Assembly: GCF_025905425.1 (NCBI RefSeq)
Contig: NZ_CP109603.1
Location: 594,001-658,000 of the forward strand
Origin: Pseudomonas putida
GTDB taxonomy: Bacteria > Pseudomonadota > Gammaproteobacteria > Pseudomonadales > Pseudomonadaceae
Direction of reading: 5' to 3'
Length of the DNA: 64,000 nt
Below the pieces are notes generated by a model. It was not told where the DNA came from. It did no database searches and saw only the letters and a list, made by a program, of their open reading frames with translations. Every line of letters starts with the position of its first letter. Position 1 is the stretch's first letter. This document shows, in pieces, positions 1-8,493 of this stretch. The translations under genes were made by a program, and so were the position numbers.

Positions 1-405
1 TTGCGCGAACTGGTGCAACTGTTTGCGCAGATTCACGGGCGCGAGGGCAGTGACTGGCTTGTCGAGAGCCTGACCGACTACTACGCCAGCGAGCTGCTGC
101 GCCGGGCGGGCGGGGTGAGCGATGACCGCTACCAGGCTTGGCAGGCGCGCTTGAGCAAGCAGGGCGCCAAGGTCACCCAGCTCAAGGGCGAGCAGGCCAG
201 CCCGGCGCAAGTTGCCCGTGGCGTGTTGCTGTTGCAGGCGCTGGACAAGGAGATCCGCATCCACACCCAGGCCAAGCGTTCGCTGGATGATGTGGCGCGG
301 GCGCTGATGCGCTTGCCGAGTGTGAGCACCGAAGAGTTCGTGCAGATCAGCGAGAGTGTGCTGGGGCGCCGGTCCGAGGTGTTGCAGAGCAAGGCGTTGC
401 GCTAG
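1..405 (+). CDS. C-terminal part of an M61-like metallopeptidase family protein
   Basis: The reading frame is open from the window edge and ends at a TAG at 403-405, so only the last 134 residues are seen; the TTG at position 1 is simply where the window starts. The fragment has the pattern SDWLVESLTDYYASELLRRAG, which resembles the W-x-x-E-G/S-x-T-x-Y-Y segment that follows the zinc site in M61 (glycyl aminopeptidase-like) gluzincins. It is followed by a family-like VLLLQALDKEIR / SLDDVARALM stretch. The HExxH zinc motif would lie upstream, outside the window. No PDZ domain follows, so it would be a short family member. The assignment rests on pattern memory only. Confidence 0.5.
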   Translation: MRELVQLFAQIHGREGSDWLVESLTDYYASELLRRAGGVSDDRYQAWQARLSKQGAKVTQLKGEQASPAQVARGVLLLQALDKEIRIHTQAKRSLDDVARALMRLPSVSTEEFVQISESVLGRRSEVLQSKALR

Positions 406-417
406 AGATCGGTGTCA

Positions 418-526
418 CCTGTGCCGGCCTCTTCGCGGGGCAAGCCCGCTCCCACAGTCGCTTCACTAGTCCTGGGGCAGTCCGGTCCTGTGGGGGCGGG
501 CTTGCCCGCGAAGAGGCCGGCACAGG
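418..526. repeat. REP element pair (inverted)
   Basis: Two copies of a P. putida-type REP (GCCGGCCTCTTCGCGGG…CAAGCCCGCTCCCACAG) face each other, at about 418-457 and 488-526, separated by about 30 nt. It lies between two convergent genes, where such pairs can form a hairpin in RNA and limit read-through or decay. Confidence 0.85.
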
Positions 527-535
527 CAAAACACC

Positions 536-877
536 TCAAAGGCCAGTCAGCGGATCCTTCCCCGTCACCGTCACCCCTCGGGTAGCCGCCTTGGCACTCG
601 CCTTCAACGCCTGCAACTGCGCAGCACTCTGTTCGATGTCCGCGCGCAACCGGTTGTATTCCTGACGATGGCGCTGCCACCAGGCCTTGGTCGAGCAATG
701 CCCGCTGACCCCGCGCGCAACCGCCAGGCCGCCCACCACCATCTGCAACAGCCCGACCAGGCCACCATGACGCAGCCCCTTGCTGAACATCAGTGCCCCG
801 CCGGCCAGCGAGCCGACCCTTTCCAGACCCTGAACATTGTGCTCCGGCGATGCCGCAGCGGTATGGATATCGAGCAT
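536..877 (-). CDS. small inner-membrane protein, DUF2892-like
   Basis: 113 residues. The N-terminal half (NVQGLERVGSLAGGALMFSKG, then GLVGLLQMVVGGLAVARGVSGHC) has the pattern of the DUF2892/YgaP-like membrane domain: an NV-x-x-x-ER start and two closely spaced hydrophobic helices rich in glycine. The C-terminal half is polar and probably helical (QEYNRLRADIEQSAAQLQALKASAKAA), which may be a short coiled coil. The function of the family is unknown. The gene stands alone, converging with the upstream metallopeptidase fragment and divergent from the GntR gene. Confidence 0.6.
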   Translation of the reverse strand: MLDIHTAAASPEHNVQGLERVGSLAGGALMFSKGLRHGGLVGLLQMVVGGLAVARGVSGHCSTKAWWQRHRQEYNRLRADIEQSAAQLQALKASAKAATRGVTVTGKDPLTGL

Positions 878-1180
878 GGCAAGCCCTCCGTATCAAGTGT
901 AAGCAGCTGACCGCAGGTCGCTTGCAGCCGTTCACTCACTGTGCCGAATGGTTGCCAGGCGCCCAGCCAAGCATTGCCATTCAGTGCCAGAAATGTCATG
1001 TCTGGACAAATATTTGTCCGGTTTGGCAATGCAGCCTGCCGGGGTGTTTAATCTCACCTAAAAACCCATGAATCCCTTTAAATACGGGCGATTCAGAGTT
1101 TAAGCCGCTCGTCCAAAATGCTGTAGACACATTGTCTAACAGTGCCCTATAGTCGTTATACAAATAGTAGACACAGCGCT
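878..1180 (+). promoter_or_regulatory. intergenic region with candidate promoter and operator of the GntR-regulated operon
   Basis: The stretch holds no convincing gene. Close to the GntR start there is a perfect 6-3-6 palindrome, TAGACA-CAT-TGTCTA, at 1124-1138. A second half-site, TAGACA, lies at 1168-1173. A possible sigma70 promoter overlaps them: TTGTCT at 1132-1137 and TTATAC at 1156-1161, 18 nt apart. GntR/FCD regulators commonly bind short palindromes of this kind and repress their own operon, so autoregulation is a reasonable inference. The rest (878-1120) shows nothing clear. Confidence 0.5.
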
Positions 1181-1918
1181 ATGACAACAAAAAAGGCCGC
1201 CATGAAAGCCACCGTTCAACCCATCAGCGAAGAAGCGCCGCAGGACCGCAAGGCCGTCCTCGCCGAAGCGCTGCGCCGCCGGATCCTCAGCATGGAGCTG
1301 GCCCCAGGCGCTGTGGTGGACGAGTTGGCCCTGTGCGATGAGTTCGGCCTGTCGCGCCCACCGGTACGTGAGCTGCTGCGCCAGATTGCTGCCGAAGGCT
1401 ATATCGAGCTTGAGGCCAACCGCGCGCCACGGGTTGCCGCGATGAACCACGATTCGCTGCACAGCTTCTTCGTCGCCGCGCCGCTTATCTATATTGCCAC
1501 CACCCAGTTGGCCGCCACCTACGCCAGCGCTGCGGAAATCGAGGCGCTCAAGGCTATCCAGGCACAGTTCCGCCAAGCCATCGAAGACCGCGACGTGGAA
1601 AACCGGGTCGTCCACAACGATGCCTTCCACCTGGAAATCGGCAAGATGGCGCACAACGACTACCTGATGCCGAGCCTGCGCCGTCTGCTCATCGACCATG
1701 CCCGCCTGGGCAAGATTTTTTATCGCCACCCGACCACCGATGACATGCAGCAGGACCTTGAAACCGCCTGCGATCAGCACGACCAGATGATCGATGCCAT
1801 CGAACGCCGCGACCCAGAGCGTGCCGGGCAACTGGTGCGCGAACACTTCGAGCTGTCACGTCGACGCATGGCCGAGTACGCCGCACCTCAAGGGCTGGAT
1901 GTGCCGATACAGCTATGA
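1181..1918 (+). CDS. GntR family transcriptional regulator (FCD/FadR type)
   Basis: 245 residues from the ATG at 1181 (MTTKKAAMKATV); ATG 1202 is an alternative, and an upstream in-frame ATG at 1142 would overlap the promoter. Residues of about 25-90 form the winged helix-turn-helix (LAEALRRRILSMELAPGAVVDE, then LCDEFGLSRPPVRELLRQIAAEGYIE), the classic GntR N-terminus. The C-terminal all-helical part has the FCD-type metal/ligand residues (N-D-x-F-H at VVHNDAFHLEI, later DQHDQMIDAIERRDPERAGQLVREHFE). It is the first gene of a same-strand catabolic run, so it probably responds to the substrate of that pathway or an intermediate. Confidence 0.88.
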   Translation: MTTKKAAMKATVQPISEEAPQDRKAVLAEALRRRILSMELAPGAVVDELALCDEFGLSRPPVRELLRQIAAEGYIELEANRAPRVAAMNHDSLHSFFVAAPLIYIATTQLAATYASAAEIEALKAIQAQFRQAIEDRDVENRVVHNDAFHLEIGKMAHNDYLMPSLRRLLIDHARLGKIFYRHPTTDDMQQDLETACDQHDQMIDAIERRDPERAGQLVREHFELSRRRMAEYAAPQGLDVPIQL

Positions 1919-1980
1919 GTTCTCCAGGTCATCGCCGCTGGCGCTGATCGCTCGTCAACAACAAGATCCAGGTTAGTGAC

Positions 1981-3300
1981 ATGACAAGAATAAGTTCGTT
2001 ACCTGCCGATGATGCCACCTGTGGTTGGTATCACCTGAGTACACCGCGCACGCCACGGCCGGCCCACAGTGGCCACAGCCAGGCGCGCTGGGTGGTGGTC
2101 GGCGCCGGCTTCACCGGGCTGGCCGCTGCGCGTCAGCTGGCAACGAACTTTCCGCATGACGAAATCGTGCTGGTCGAGGCGCAGGAGGTCGGTTTCGGCA
2201 CCTCCGGGCGCAACGCCGGTTTTGCCATCGACCTGCCCCATGACATCGGCGCCGAGGACTATATCGGCGACATCGATACCGCCAAGACCGTGCTCAAGCT
2301 CAACCTGGGCGGGCAGTCGTACCTCAAGCAGCTGATCGAGCGCCATGGCATCGAGTGCCAGTTCCGTCACTGCGGCAAATACCAGGCAGCTGTCGAGGAT
2401 CGCGGCATTGCCGTGCTCGATGCCTACCGTCGAGGCTTGGACAAGCTCGGCCAGCCCTATGAAGTGATCGAAGGTCGCGACCTGCCCGAGCACATCGGCA
2501 CGCACTTCTACCGCAAGGGCTTGTTCACGCCGGGTACTGCTTTGCTGCAGCCCTCGGCACTGGTCAAAGGCCTGGCCGACAGCCTGCCGAGCAACGTCTC
2601 ACTGTACGAAAATACGCCGATCACTGACGTCGAGTACGGTGCCAAAGTGGTGCTGCGCCACGCCAAGGGTTCGATCACGGCCGATAAGCTGGTGCTCACC
2701 ACCAATGCCTTCGGCATGAGCTTCGGCTTCCTCAAGGGCCGCATGCTGCCCGTGTTCACCTATGGCAGCATCACCCGCCCGTTGACCGAAGACGAACAGG
2801 CACGCCTGGGTGGCAAACCGTACTGGGGGGTGATCCCCGCCGACCCATTTGGTACCACCTTGCGGCGCACCGTCGACAACCGCCTGCTGGTGCGCAACAG
2901 CTTCAGCTACAACCCGGACGGGCGCAGCAACCGCAAGTACCTGGATCGCTTCGTTCAACGCCACCGCGAATCGTTTGCCCGGCGCTTCCCGATGTTGCCC
3001 GACGTGAACTTCGAATACACCTGGGGCGGTGCCCTGGCGTTGTCGCGCAATCACATGGGGTTCTTCGGCCAGTTGGCGCCCAATGTGTTCGGCGCACTGT
3101 GCTGTAACGGCCTGGGTGTTACCCGTGGCACGGTCACCGGGCAGTTGCTGGCCGACTGGCTCGCTGGCGACAAGAACGAACTTATCGAGTTTCTGCTCAA
3201 TGCTCCCGGGCCTTGTGCGAACCCTCCGCAGCCCTTGGTATCCCTGGGCTTGAACGCCAACTTGATGTGGGGGCAATTGCGCGCGGGCAAAGAAAGCTGA
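1981..3300 (+). CDS. FAD-dependent oxidoreductase (DAO/PuuB-like amine or imino-acid oxidase)
   Basis: 439 residues. A Rossmann dinucleotide-binding motif (VVVGAGFTGLAAARQL, about residues 38-53) is followed by the acidic ribose-binding strand end IVLVEAQ and the FAD-binding SGRNAGFAID segment typical of the D-amino-acid oxidase/PuuB group. Near the C-terminus are the second FAD-contact region (YTWGGALALSRNHMGFFG) and the NGLGVTRGTVTGQLLADWL helix. The family oxidises secondary amines, imino acids or N-substituted amines to imines or aldehydes. It is the first enzyme after the GntR regulator and is followed by a permease, a DapA-type lyase and an aldehyde dehydrogenase, so it probably starts the degradation of an amine-like substrate. 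The substrate cannot be read from the sequence. Confidence 0.82.
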   Translation: MTRISSLPADDATCGWYHLSTPRTPRPAHSGHSQARWVVVGAGFTGLAAARQLATNFPHDEIVLVEAQEVGFGTSGRNAGFAIDLPHDIGAEDYIGDIDTAKTVLKLNLGGQSYLKQLIERHGIECQFRHCGKYQAAVEDRGIAVLDAYRRGLDKLGQPYEVIEGRDLPEHIGTHFYRKGLFTPGTALLQPSALVKGLADSLPSNVSLYENTPITDVEYGAKVVLRHAKGSITADKLVLTTNAFGMSFGFLKGRMLPVFTYGSITRPLTEDEQARLGGKPYWGVIPADPFGTTLRRTVDNRLLVRNSFSYNPDGRSNRKYLDRFVQRHRESFARRFPMLPDVNFEYTWGGALALSRNHMGFFGQLAPNVFGALCCNGLGVTRGTVTGQLLADWLAGDKNELIEFLLNAPGPCANPPQPLVSLGLNANLMWGQLRAGKES

Positions 3301-3482
3301 TCGTTTTGTAAGTTAGGCCATTGCATATTTGACGTCGGGCGGATTTGCCCGGCACGGGCGCGCTTTGCCCAAAATTGATGTTTGAGATGTGAAGTCCGAT
3401 GACCGGGGCTGAAGGCTATTTTCAGTTTCGCGGACACGCTCGCCTTGAAAACGTACATGCAGATGAAGTGGTAGGAACAACA

Positions 3483-4811
3483 ATGACAAGTCCGAATATT
3501 TCGATTGAAGATGTACCGATCAACCGTTTTCACCAGTTGCTGACCCTGCGCTCTGGTGGCGGCTCGTTCGTCGATGGCTATGTGTTGAGCATCATCGGCG
3601 TGGCAATGGTGCAAATGTCCGCAGGCCTGAGCCTGGACAGTTTCTGGCAGGGCATGATCGCCGCTTCGGCGCTGATTGGCATTTTCTTCGGCGGCTTTTT
3701 CGGCGGTTGGCTGACCGACCGCTTTGGTCGCAAGCGTGTGTTCTTCGTAGGCCCGACCCTGTTCATCCTGTCTTCAATTGCCCAGTTCTGGGTGGAGTCG
3801 GCGCTGGCCTTGTTCCTGTTGCGTTTTGCCATCGGCATCGCGGTGGGCATCGAGTACCCGGTGGCCACCTCGCTGCTGGTGGAGTTCCTGCCCAAGAAGC
3901 ACCGCGGCCCGCGCCTGGCCACCCTGACGGTGCTGTGGTTTGCCGGCGCCGCTACCGCCTACATGGTGGGGGAGGCGATCCTGCGCCACGGTGGCGATGA
4001 TGCCTGGCGCCTGGTATTGGCCAGTGCGGCGGTGATCGGCGCGCTGCTGTTCGCCATTCGCCTGGGTACCCCAGAGTCGCCGCGCTGGCTGATCAGCAAG
4101 GGCCGCTTGGCCGAGGCCGAGCAGGTGATCAAGCGGGTCTATGGCACGGGTTTCTCGCTGCGCAACCTGCCGGAAGAACCCAAGGCCCGCAAGCTGTCGT
4201 TTTTCAGCCTGCTGCACTCCGGCTACGGCAAGCGCATGCTGTTCGTCACCCTGTTCTGGACCTGCTCGGTGATCCCGGTGTTCGCCGTGTACGCCTTTGC
4301 CCCGAAGGTGCTGGGTGCGCTTAACCTGAAGGGCGACTGGGCGTCGATTGGTTCGGTCGCCATCACCTTCCTGTTCGTGGTCGGTTGCTTGATCGGCACT
4401 CGCCTGCTCAACACCCTTGGCCGGCGCACCACGCTGCTGCACAGCTTCTTCTGGTCGGGGCTGGCGCTTCTGGGCCTGGCGGCGTTCAGCCATGGCAACG
4501 AGATGCTCATCCTGGTGCTGTTCGGTGCCTATGCCGTGTTCATCGGCGGTGCCCAGGTATTGCAGTTGGTCTACCCCAACGAGTTGTTCCCCACCGAAAT
4601 CCGTGCCGGCGCCGTGGGCGTGGGCACCTCCATGTCGCGGGTCGGTGCCGCTGTCGGTACCTGGCTGGTACCCATCGCCCTCGACAACTATGGCATCGGC
4701 GCAACCATGTATGCCGCCGCCGCCGTCACCTTTGTCGGCCTGGCCATCTCCGTGGCCCTGGCCCCGGAAACCCGTTCACTGAACCTGCAGCAAGCGGCTT
4801 CGCTGAGCTGA
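3483..4811 (+). CDS. MFS permease (sugar-porter/metabolite:H+ symporter-like)
   Basis: 442 residues from the ATG at 3483. This start has an AGGA Shine-Dalgarno about 7 nt upstream, so the extension back to 3399 is not needed. About twelve hydrophobic segments are visible. The loop 2-3 motif GGWLTDRFGRKR is diagnostic for the major facilitator superfamily, and PESPRWLISKGR after helix 6 and PNELFPTEIRAGAVG are typical of the sugar-porter/MHS-like branch. It sits between the FAD oxidase and the DapA-like gene in the same direction, so it most likely imports the substrate of that pathway. The 182 nt between the oxidase and this gene contain no obvious terminator. Confidence 0.85.
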   Translation: MTSPNISIEDVPINRFHQLLTLRSGGGSFVDGYVLSIIGVAMVQMSAGLSLDSFWQGMIAASALIGIFFGGFFGGWLTDRFGRKRVFFVGPTLFILSSIAQFWVESALALFLLRFAIGIAVGIEYPVATSLLVEFLPKKHRGPRLATLTVLWFAGAATAYMVGEAILRHGGDDAWRLVLASAAVIGALLFAIRLGTPESPRWLISKGRLAEAEQVIKRVYGTGFSLRNLPEEPKARKLSFFSLLHSGYGKRMLFVTLFWTCSVIPVFAVYAFAPKVLGALNLKGDWASIGSVAITFLFVVGCLIGTRLLNTLGRRTTLLHSFFWSGLALLGLAAFSHGNEMLILVLFGAYAVFIGGAQVLQLVYPNELFPTEIRAGAVGVGTSMSRVGAAVGTWLVPIALDNYGIGATMYAAAAVTFVGLAISVALAPETRSLNLQQAASLS

Positions 4812-4886
4812 ACCATTTGAAACGCCGCCGCAGCGTCGATCCGCTGTGGCCACTACAACCTTGATCAACGCACTGGAGAACCTACC

Positions 4887-5789
4887 GTGAAATTCGAAGG
4901 CATCTACACCCCGGCAATCACTCCGCTGGCTGCGGACGGCTCGATCGACAAGGCGGCGTTCGCCGAAGTCCTCGAATACCTGGTCGAATCGAACATCCAT
5001 GGCGTGATCATCGGTGGCTCCACCGGCGAGTACTACGCCCACACCGCGCAAGAGCGCATCGAGCTGGCGGCACAGGCCAAGGACGTACTCAATGGCCGCC
5101 TGCCGCTGATCATCGGCACCGGCGCGATCCGCACCGAAGATTCCGTGGCCTTCGCCAAGCACGCCAAGGAAATCCAGGCCGATGCGTTGTTGGTGGGGAC
5201 GCCGCCGTACGCGCTGCCGACCCAACAGGAAATCGCCCTGCACGTCAAAGCGGTCGACGCCGCCGCCGGCCTGCCGATCATGCTCTACAACTACCCAGGC
5301 CGCATGAGCGTGAGCATGGGCGAAGAATTCTTCGACGCCGTGGCGGATGTGAAAAACATCGTCGCCATCAAGGAGAGCTCTGGCGACATGGCCCAGCTGC
5401 ACCGTCTGGCCATCCAGCGCCCGAACATCCAGCTGTCGTGCGGCTGGGACGACCAGGCCCTGGAGTTCTTCGCCTGGGGCGCCCAGAGCTGGGTCTGCGC
5501 CGGTTCCAATTTCATCCCGCGTGAGCACGTTGCCCTGTTCGAAGCCTGCGTGATCGAGAAGGACTTCGCCAAAGGCCGCCGCATCATGGGCGCCATGATG
5601 CCGCTGATGGACTTCCTCGAAGGTGGCAAATTCGTCCAGTCGATCAAGTACGGCTGCGCGCTGAACGGCCTGAGCACCGGTGGCGTGCGCAAGCCGCTGT
5701 ACGACTTGGATGCTGCCCAGAAGCAGGAACTCGAGCGCGTAGTCACTGATCTCAAGCGCAACATCGCCCAGATCACCGGAGGTGCCTGA
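4887..5789 (+). CDS. DapA/N-acetylneuraminate lyase family aldolase or deaminase
   Basis: 300 residues from a GTG start with GGAG 8 nt upstream. It is a single TIM barrel of the class I aldolase (DHDPS/NAL) family. The GGSTGEYYAHT phosphate/carboxylate-binding loop, the catalytic Tyr134 in LYNYPGRMS and the Schiff-base Lys162 in AIKESSGD are all present. The family works on pyruvate or 2-oxo acids, as aldolases, dehydratases or deaminases. True DapA is unlikely given the operon with an oxidase, a permease and an aldehyde dehydrogenase. A catabolic 2-oxo-acid lyase or deaminase, as in hydroxyproline or sugar-acid degradation, fits better. The next gene starts 2 nt after its stop, so the two are co-translated. 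Confidence 0.82.
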   Translation: MKFEGIYTPAITPLAADGSIDKAAFAEVLEYLVESNIHGVIIGGSTGEYYAHTAQERIELAAQAKDVLNGRLPLIIGTGAIRTEDSVAFAKHAKEIQADALLVGTPPYALPTQQEIALHVKAVDAAAGLPIMLYNYPGRMSVSMGEEFFDAVADVKNIVAIKESSGDMAQLHRLAIQRPNIQLSCGWDDQALEFFAWGAQSWVCAGSNFIPREHVALFEACVIEKDFAKGRRIMGAMMPLMDFLEGGKFVQSIKYGCALNGLSTGGVRKPLYDLDAAQKQELERVVTDLKRNIAQITGGA

Positions 5790-5791
5790 AC

Positions 5792-7282
5792 ATGGCCCAA
5801 TTGCTGAGCAAGGCACAGTACGCGGCCATCGCCGCCGACCTGCAACTGCGTAACCAGGCGTTCATCGACGGTGAGTTTCGCGATGCCGTCTCCGGCCGCA
5901 CGTTCGTCACCACCAACCCGGCCACCGGCAAGCAGCTGGCCGAAGTCGCCGCCTGCGATGTGCAGGATGTCGACATTGCTGTGGCAGCGGCCAAGCGCGT
6001 GTTCGAAGACGGATCCTGGTCAAAACTGCAACCCGGTGAGCGCAAGCACATTCTGCTGAAGTTCGCCCAATTGCTGGAGGACAACAGCCACGAGCTGGCG
6101 GTGCTGGAAGCGCTGGACAGCGGCAAGCCGGTTAGCGAATGCCAGAACGTCGACGTGCCGGAAACCATCCACACGATCCGCTGGCACGCCGAGCTGATCG
6201 ACAAGATCTACGACGCCACTGCCCCGACCGGCAACGCGGCCGTGACCATGGTGGTGCGTGAAGCCATCGGTGTGGTCGGCCTGGTGCTGCCGTGGAACTT
6301 CCCGCTGCTGATGCTGGCCTGGAAGATTGCCCCATCGCTGGCCGCCGGTTGCTCGATCGTGGTCAAGCCCGCCAAGGAAACCACCCTCAGCGCCCTGCGG
6401 GTGGCCGAGCTGGCCCACCAGGCAGGCGTACCGGCAGGTGTGTTCAACCTGGTGCCAGGTGGTGGCCGGGAGGTGGGCGAGGCCATCGGCCGCCACATGG
6501 ACATCCCGATGGTCAGCTTCACAGGCTCCACCGACACCGGTCGGTTGTTCCTGAAATACGCGGCCGAGTCCAACCTCAAGCGCATCGTCCTGGAGCTGGG
6601 TGGCAAGAACCCGGCCGTGGTCATGAACGACTGCGAGGACCTGGACGAAGTGGCCCAGTTCGTCACCGCCGGTGCGTTCTGGAACATGGGCGAAAACTGC
6701 TCGGCGTCCTCGCGCCTGATCGTGCACAAGGACGTCAAGGACGAGCTGCTGACGCTGATCGGCAAGCACCTCAAGGAGTGGAAGCTGGGCGACCCACTCG
6801 ACCCGGAAAACCGCCTGGGCGCGATGGTCAGCAAGTCGCACTTCGAGAAAGTGAAGTCCTACCTGGAGTATGCCGCCGATCAGAAGCTCAACGTGGTGCA
6901 GGGCGGTGAGACCGAGCAGGGCGTGTTCGTGCAGCCGACGATCGTCGATGGCGTGCCCCGGGACAACAAGCTGTTCGTCGAGGAAATCTTCGGGCCGGTG
7001 CTGAGCGTGACCAGCTTCGAGACCATCGACGAAGCGATCGAGCTGGCCAACGACACCATTTACGGCCTGGCCGCCTCGGCCTACACCGGCAGCTTGCGCA
7101 ACGCTTTGCGCCTGTCGCGTGAAATTCGTGCGGGTGTGGTGACGGTCAACTGCTTTGGTGAGGGCGATGCGTCCACGCCCTTTGGCGGCTACAAAGAGTC
7201 TGGCTTTGGTGGGCGCGACAAGTCCATATGGGCTCATGACCAGTACACGGAGCTGAAAACCATCTGGATCAACGCTTCGTGA
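5792..7282 (+). CDS. NAD(P)-dependent aldehyde dehydrogenase (PuuC-like)
   Basis: 496 residues, full length for the family. Its Shine-Dalgarno (GGAGG) lies inside the end of the lyase gene. Signature residues are present: the LPWNFPLLM segment, Lys in VVKPAKET, SFTGSTDTGR, the general base Glu268 in LELGGKNP, the nucleophile Cys303 in GENCSASSR, and EEIFGPVLS. The C-terminus has the TPFGGYKESGFGGRDKS pattern of the PuuC/betaine-aldehyde group. It should oxidise the aldehyde made by the upstream oxidase and lyase to a carboxylic acid. It is the last gene of the GntR operon and is followed by a REP hairpin. Confidence 0.88.
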   Translation: MAQLLSKAQYAAIAADLQLRNQAFIDGEFRDAVSGRTFVTTNPATGKQLAEVAACDVQDVDIAVAAAKRVFEDGSWSKLQPGERKHILLKFAQLLEDNSHELAVLEALDSGKPVSECQNVDVPETIHTIRWHAELIDKIYDATAPTGNAAVTMVVREAIGVVGLVLPWNFPLLMLAWKIAPSLAAGCSIVVKPAKETTLSALRVAELAHQAGVPAGVFNLVPGGGREVGEAIGRHMDIPMVSFTGSTDTGRLFLKYAAESNLKRIVLELGGKNPAVVMNDCEDLDEVAQFVTAGAFWNMGENCSASSRLIVHKDVKDELLTLIGKHLKEWKLGDPLDPENRLGAMVSKSHFEKVKSYLEYAADQKLNVVQGGETEQGVFVQPTIVDGVPRDNKLFVEEIFGPVLSVTSFETIDEAIELANDTIYGLAASAYTGSLRNALRLSREIRAGVVTVNCFGEGDASTPFGGYKESGFGGRDKSIWAHDQYTELKTIWINAS

Positions 7283-7310
7283 GCTGATTGCGGGACGGTG
7301 CTGTTCTGGG

Positions 7311-7446
7311 GATGCCTGTACCGGCCTCTTCGCGGGGCAAGCCCGCTCCCACAGGGTCCCCATTGCCCTTGAGCACTGTGAGGTACCTGTGGGAGCGGGC
7401 TTGCCCCGCGAAGAGGCCGGTACAGGCATCACTCAGGCGTTTTTTT
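7311..7446. repeat. REP pair forming a perfect 45-bp inverted repeat, with a T-run (probable terminator)
   Basis: GATGCCTGTACCGGCC… at 7311-7355 is the exact reverse complement of 7386-7430, with a 30-nt spacer. A run of seven T at 7440-7446 follows on the + strand, just before the stop of the convergent methyltransferase gene. The structure can act as the terminator of the catabolic operon. Confidence 0.85.
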
Positions 7447-7447
7447 G

Positions 7448-7918
7448 TTACTTGAACTTGGGCCCCGACCGGGTATTCAGCCCTTTGGCCATCCGGTCAT
7501 ACAGCACCACATTCACCGTCGCCGCCAGGTTCATGCAGCCCTGGGTCGGGATGTAGATGGTCTCTTCACACCACCCCCTTACATCGGCATCCAGGCTGCC
7601 ATCTTCGGGCCCGAAGATGTAGATGGCCCGATCAGGGTGGGTGTACTCGGGCAGCGGCCGTGCGCCGTCGACCAGCTCCACCGCCACGGGCGTGCAGCCC
7701 AGTGGGATGATGCGTTGCAGGTCGTCGATGCCGATCAGCGGGATGTCGTAGTGCACACGTTTGGTGTCGGTGACGAAGTCGCGGGCGCGCTCATACCGTT
7801 TGCCGGTGTAAAACACCGAGTTGACGCCATAGCAACCCGCTGCGCGCATCACCGAGCCGACGTTTTCCGCCGACTTGGGGTTGAACAGGCCGATGCAGCT
7901 GTATCGTTTGTTTGCCAC
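7448..7918 (-). CDS. SpoU/TrmH-family RNA 2'-O-methyltransferase
   Basis: 156 residues, the size of a minimal SPOUT domain without an extra RNA-binding domain. All three family motifs are visible: motif 1 NPKSAENVGSVMRAAGC, motif 2 IYIFGPEDGSL, and motif 3 IPTQGCMNLAATVNVVLYD, which forms the trefoil-knot SAM pocket. It is expected to methylate a ribose 2'-OH in tRNA or rRNA in the cytoplasm; the target nucleotide cannot be told from the sequence. It converges with the aldehyde dehydrogenase gene across a REP hairpin. The next gene on the same strand is the HNH protein, 71 nt upstream. Confidence 0.85.
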   Translation of the reverse strand: MANKRYSCIGLFNPKSAENVGSVMRAAGCYGVNSVFYTGKRYERARDFVTDTKRVHYDIPLIGIDDLQRIIPLGCTPVAVELVDGARPLPEYTHPDRAIYIFGPEDGSLDADVRGWCEETIYIPTQGCMNLAATVNVVLYDRMAKGLNTRSGPKFK

Positions 7919-7989
7919 GTACCGGGGCCCTTCGCGAAAAAAGCGCGATTATACGGGCTCGCCGGCCACAGCGGGGGCTATGTCGATGG

Positions 7990-8361
7990 TCAGTCTTTTT
8001 TCAGCAGGCCAGCCAGCCCGGCAAACGGGTTGTGGGTGGCCTTGGCGATGCTCGGGGTGCTGGTCGAGCCTTCACTGAAATACTGCTGGTCGGTGTAGCG
8101 CGAGTGCTCGTTGTCGTGGCAATACAGGCACAGCAACTCCCAGTTCGAACCGTCCTGCGGGTTGTTGTCGTGGTTGTGGTCACGGTGGTGCACGGTCAGC
8201 TCGCTCAGGCGCTTGCCGGCAAACTCGCGGGCGCAGCGGCCACACACGTGCGGGTACATCTTCAGGGCCTTGTCGCGGTAGCCCATCTCTTTGTCGCGCT
8301 TGGCGTCGGCAAGGATGCGGTCGAGGCGCGCGGTGGCGGCGGAGGTAGAGGCCGAGCTCAT
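7990..8361 (-). CDS. yajD: YajD-like HNH nuclease family protein
   Basis: 123 residues from the ATG at 8361, which has AAAGGAA just upstream; the frame is open to 8388 but lacks a better start. A treble-clef HNH fold is clear: CGRCAREF (first Cys pair), LTVHHRDHNHDNN (HH…N of the catalytic site) and LLCLYCHDNEH (second Cys pair and final His). This is the arrangement of the YajD family, small predicted nucleases of unknown biological role. The C-terminal tail (NPFAGLAGLLKKD) is conserved-looking and basic. Confidence 0.8.
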   Translation of the reverse strand: MSSASTSAATARLDRILADAKRDKEMGYRDKALKMYPHVCGRCAREFAGKRLSELTVHHRDHNHDNNPQDGSNWELLCLYCHDNEHSRYTDQQYFSEGSTSTPSIAKATHNPFAGLAGLLKKD

Positions 8362-8493
8362 GGTGTTTCCTTTGTTCTGATCAGGCAAATGACGGTTATG
8401 CCACTGAGTCTAGCGCGCTTGCAGGCCAGGCGGACAGGCGAAAGCTTTGATTTAGGCGTAGCCTGTAAGAAGGTTCCCGACAGGAGGTTGCTG

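Noticed and set aside
1073..1112. Possible iron-starvation box (TAAAT followed by CGT) upstream of the GntR gene
   Set aside because: The spacer is about 26 nt, far from the 16-17 nt needed, and the genes downstream are catabolic.
4887..5789. True dihydrodipicolinate synthase (dapA) for lysine synthesis
   Set aside because: It is translationally coupled to a catabolic aldehyde dehydrogenase in a GntR-regulated operon; dapA is not normally in such a setting.
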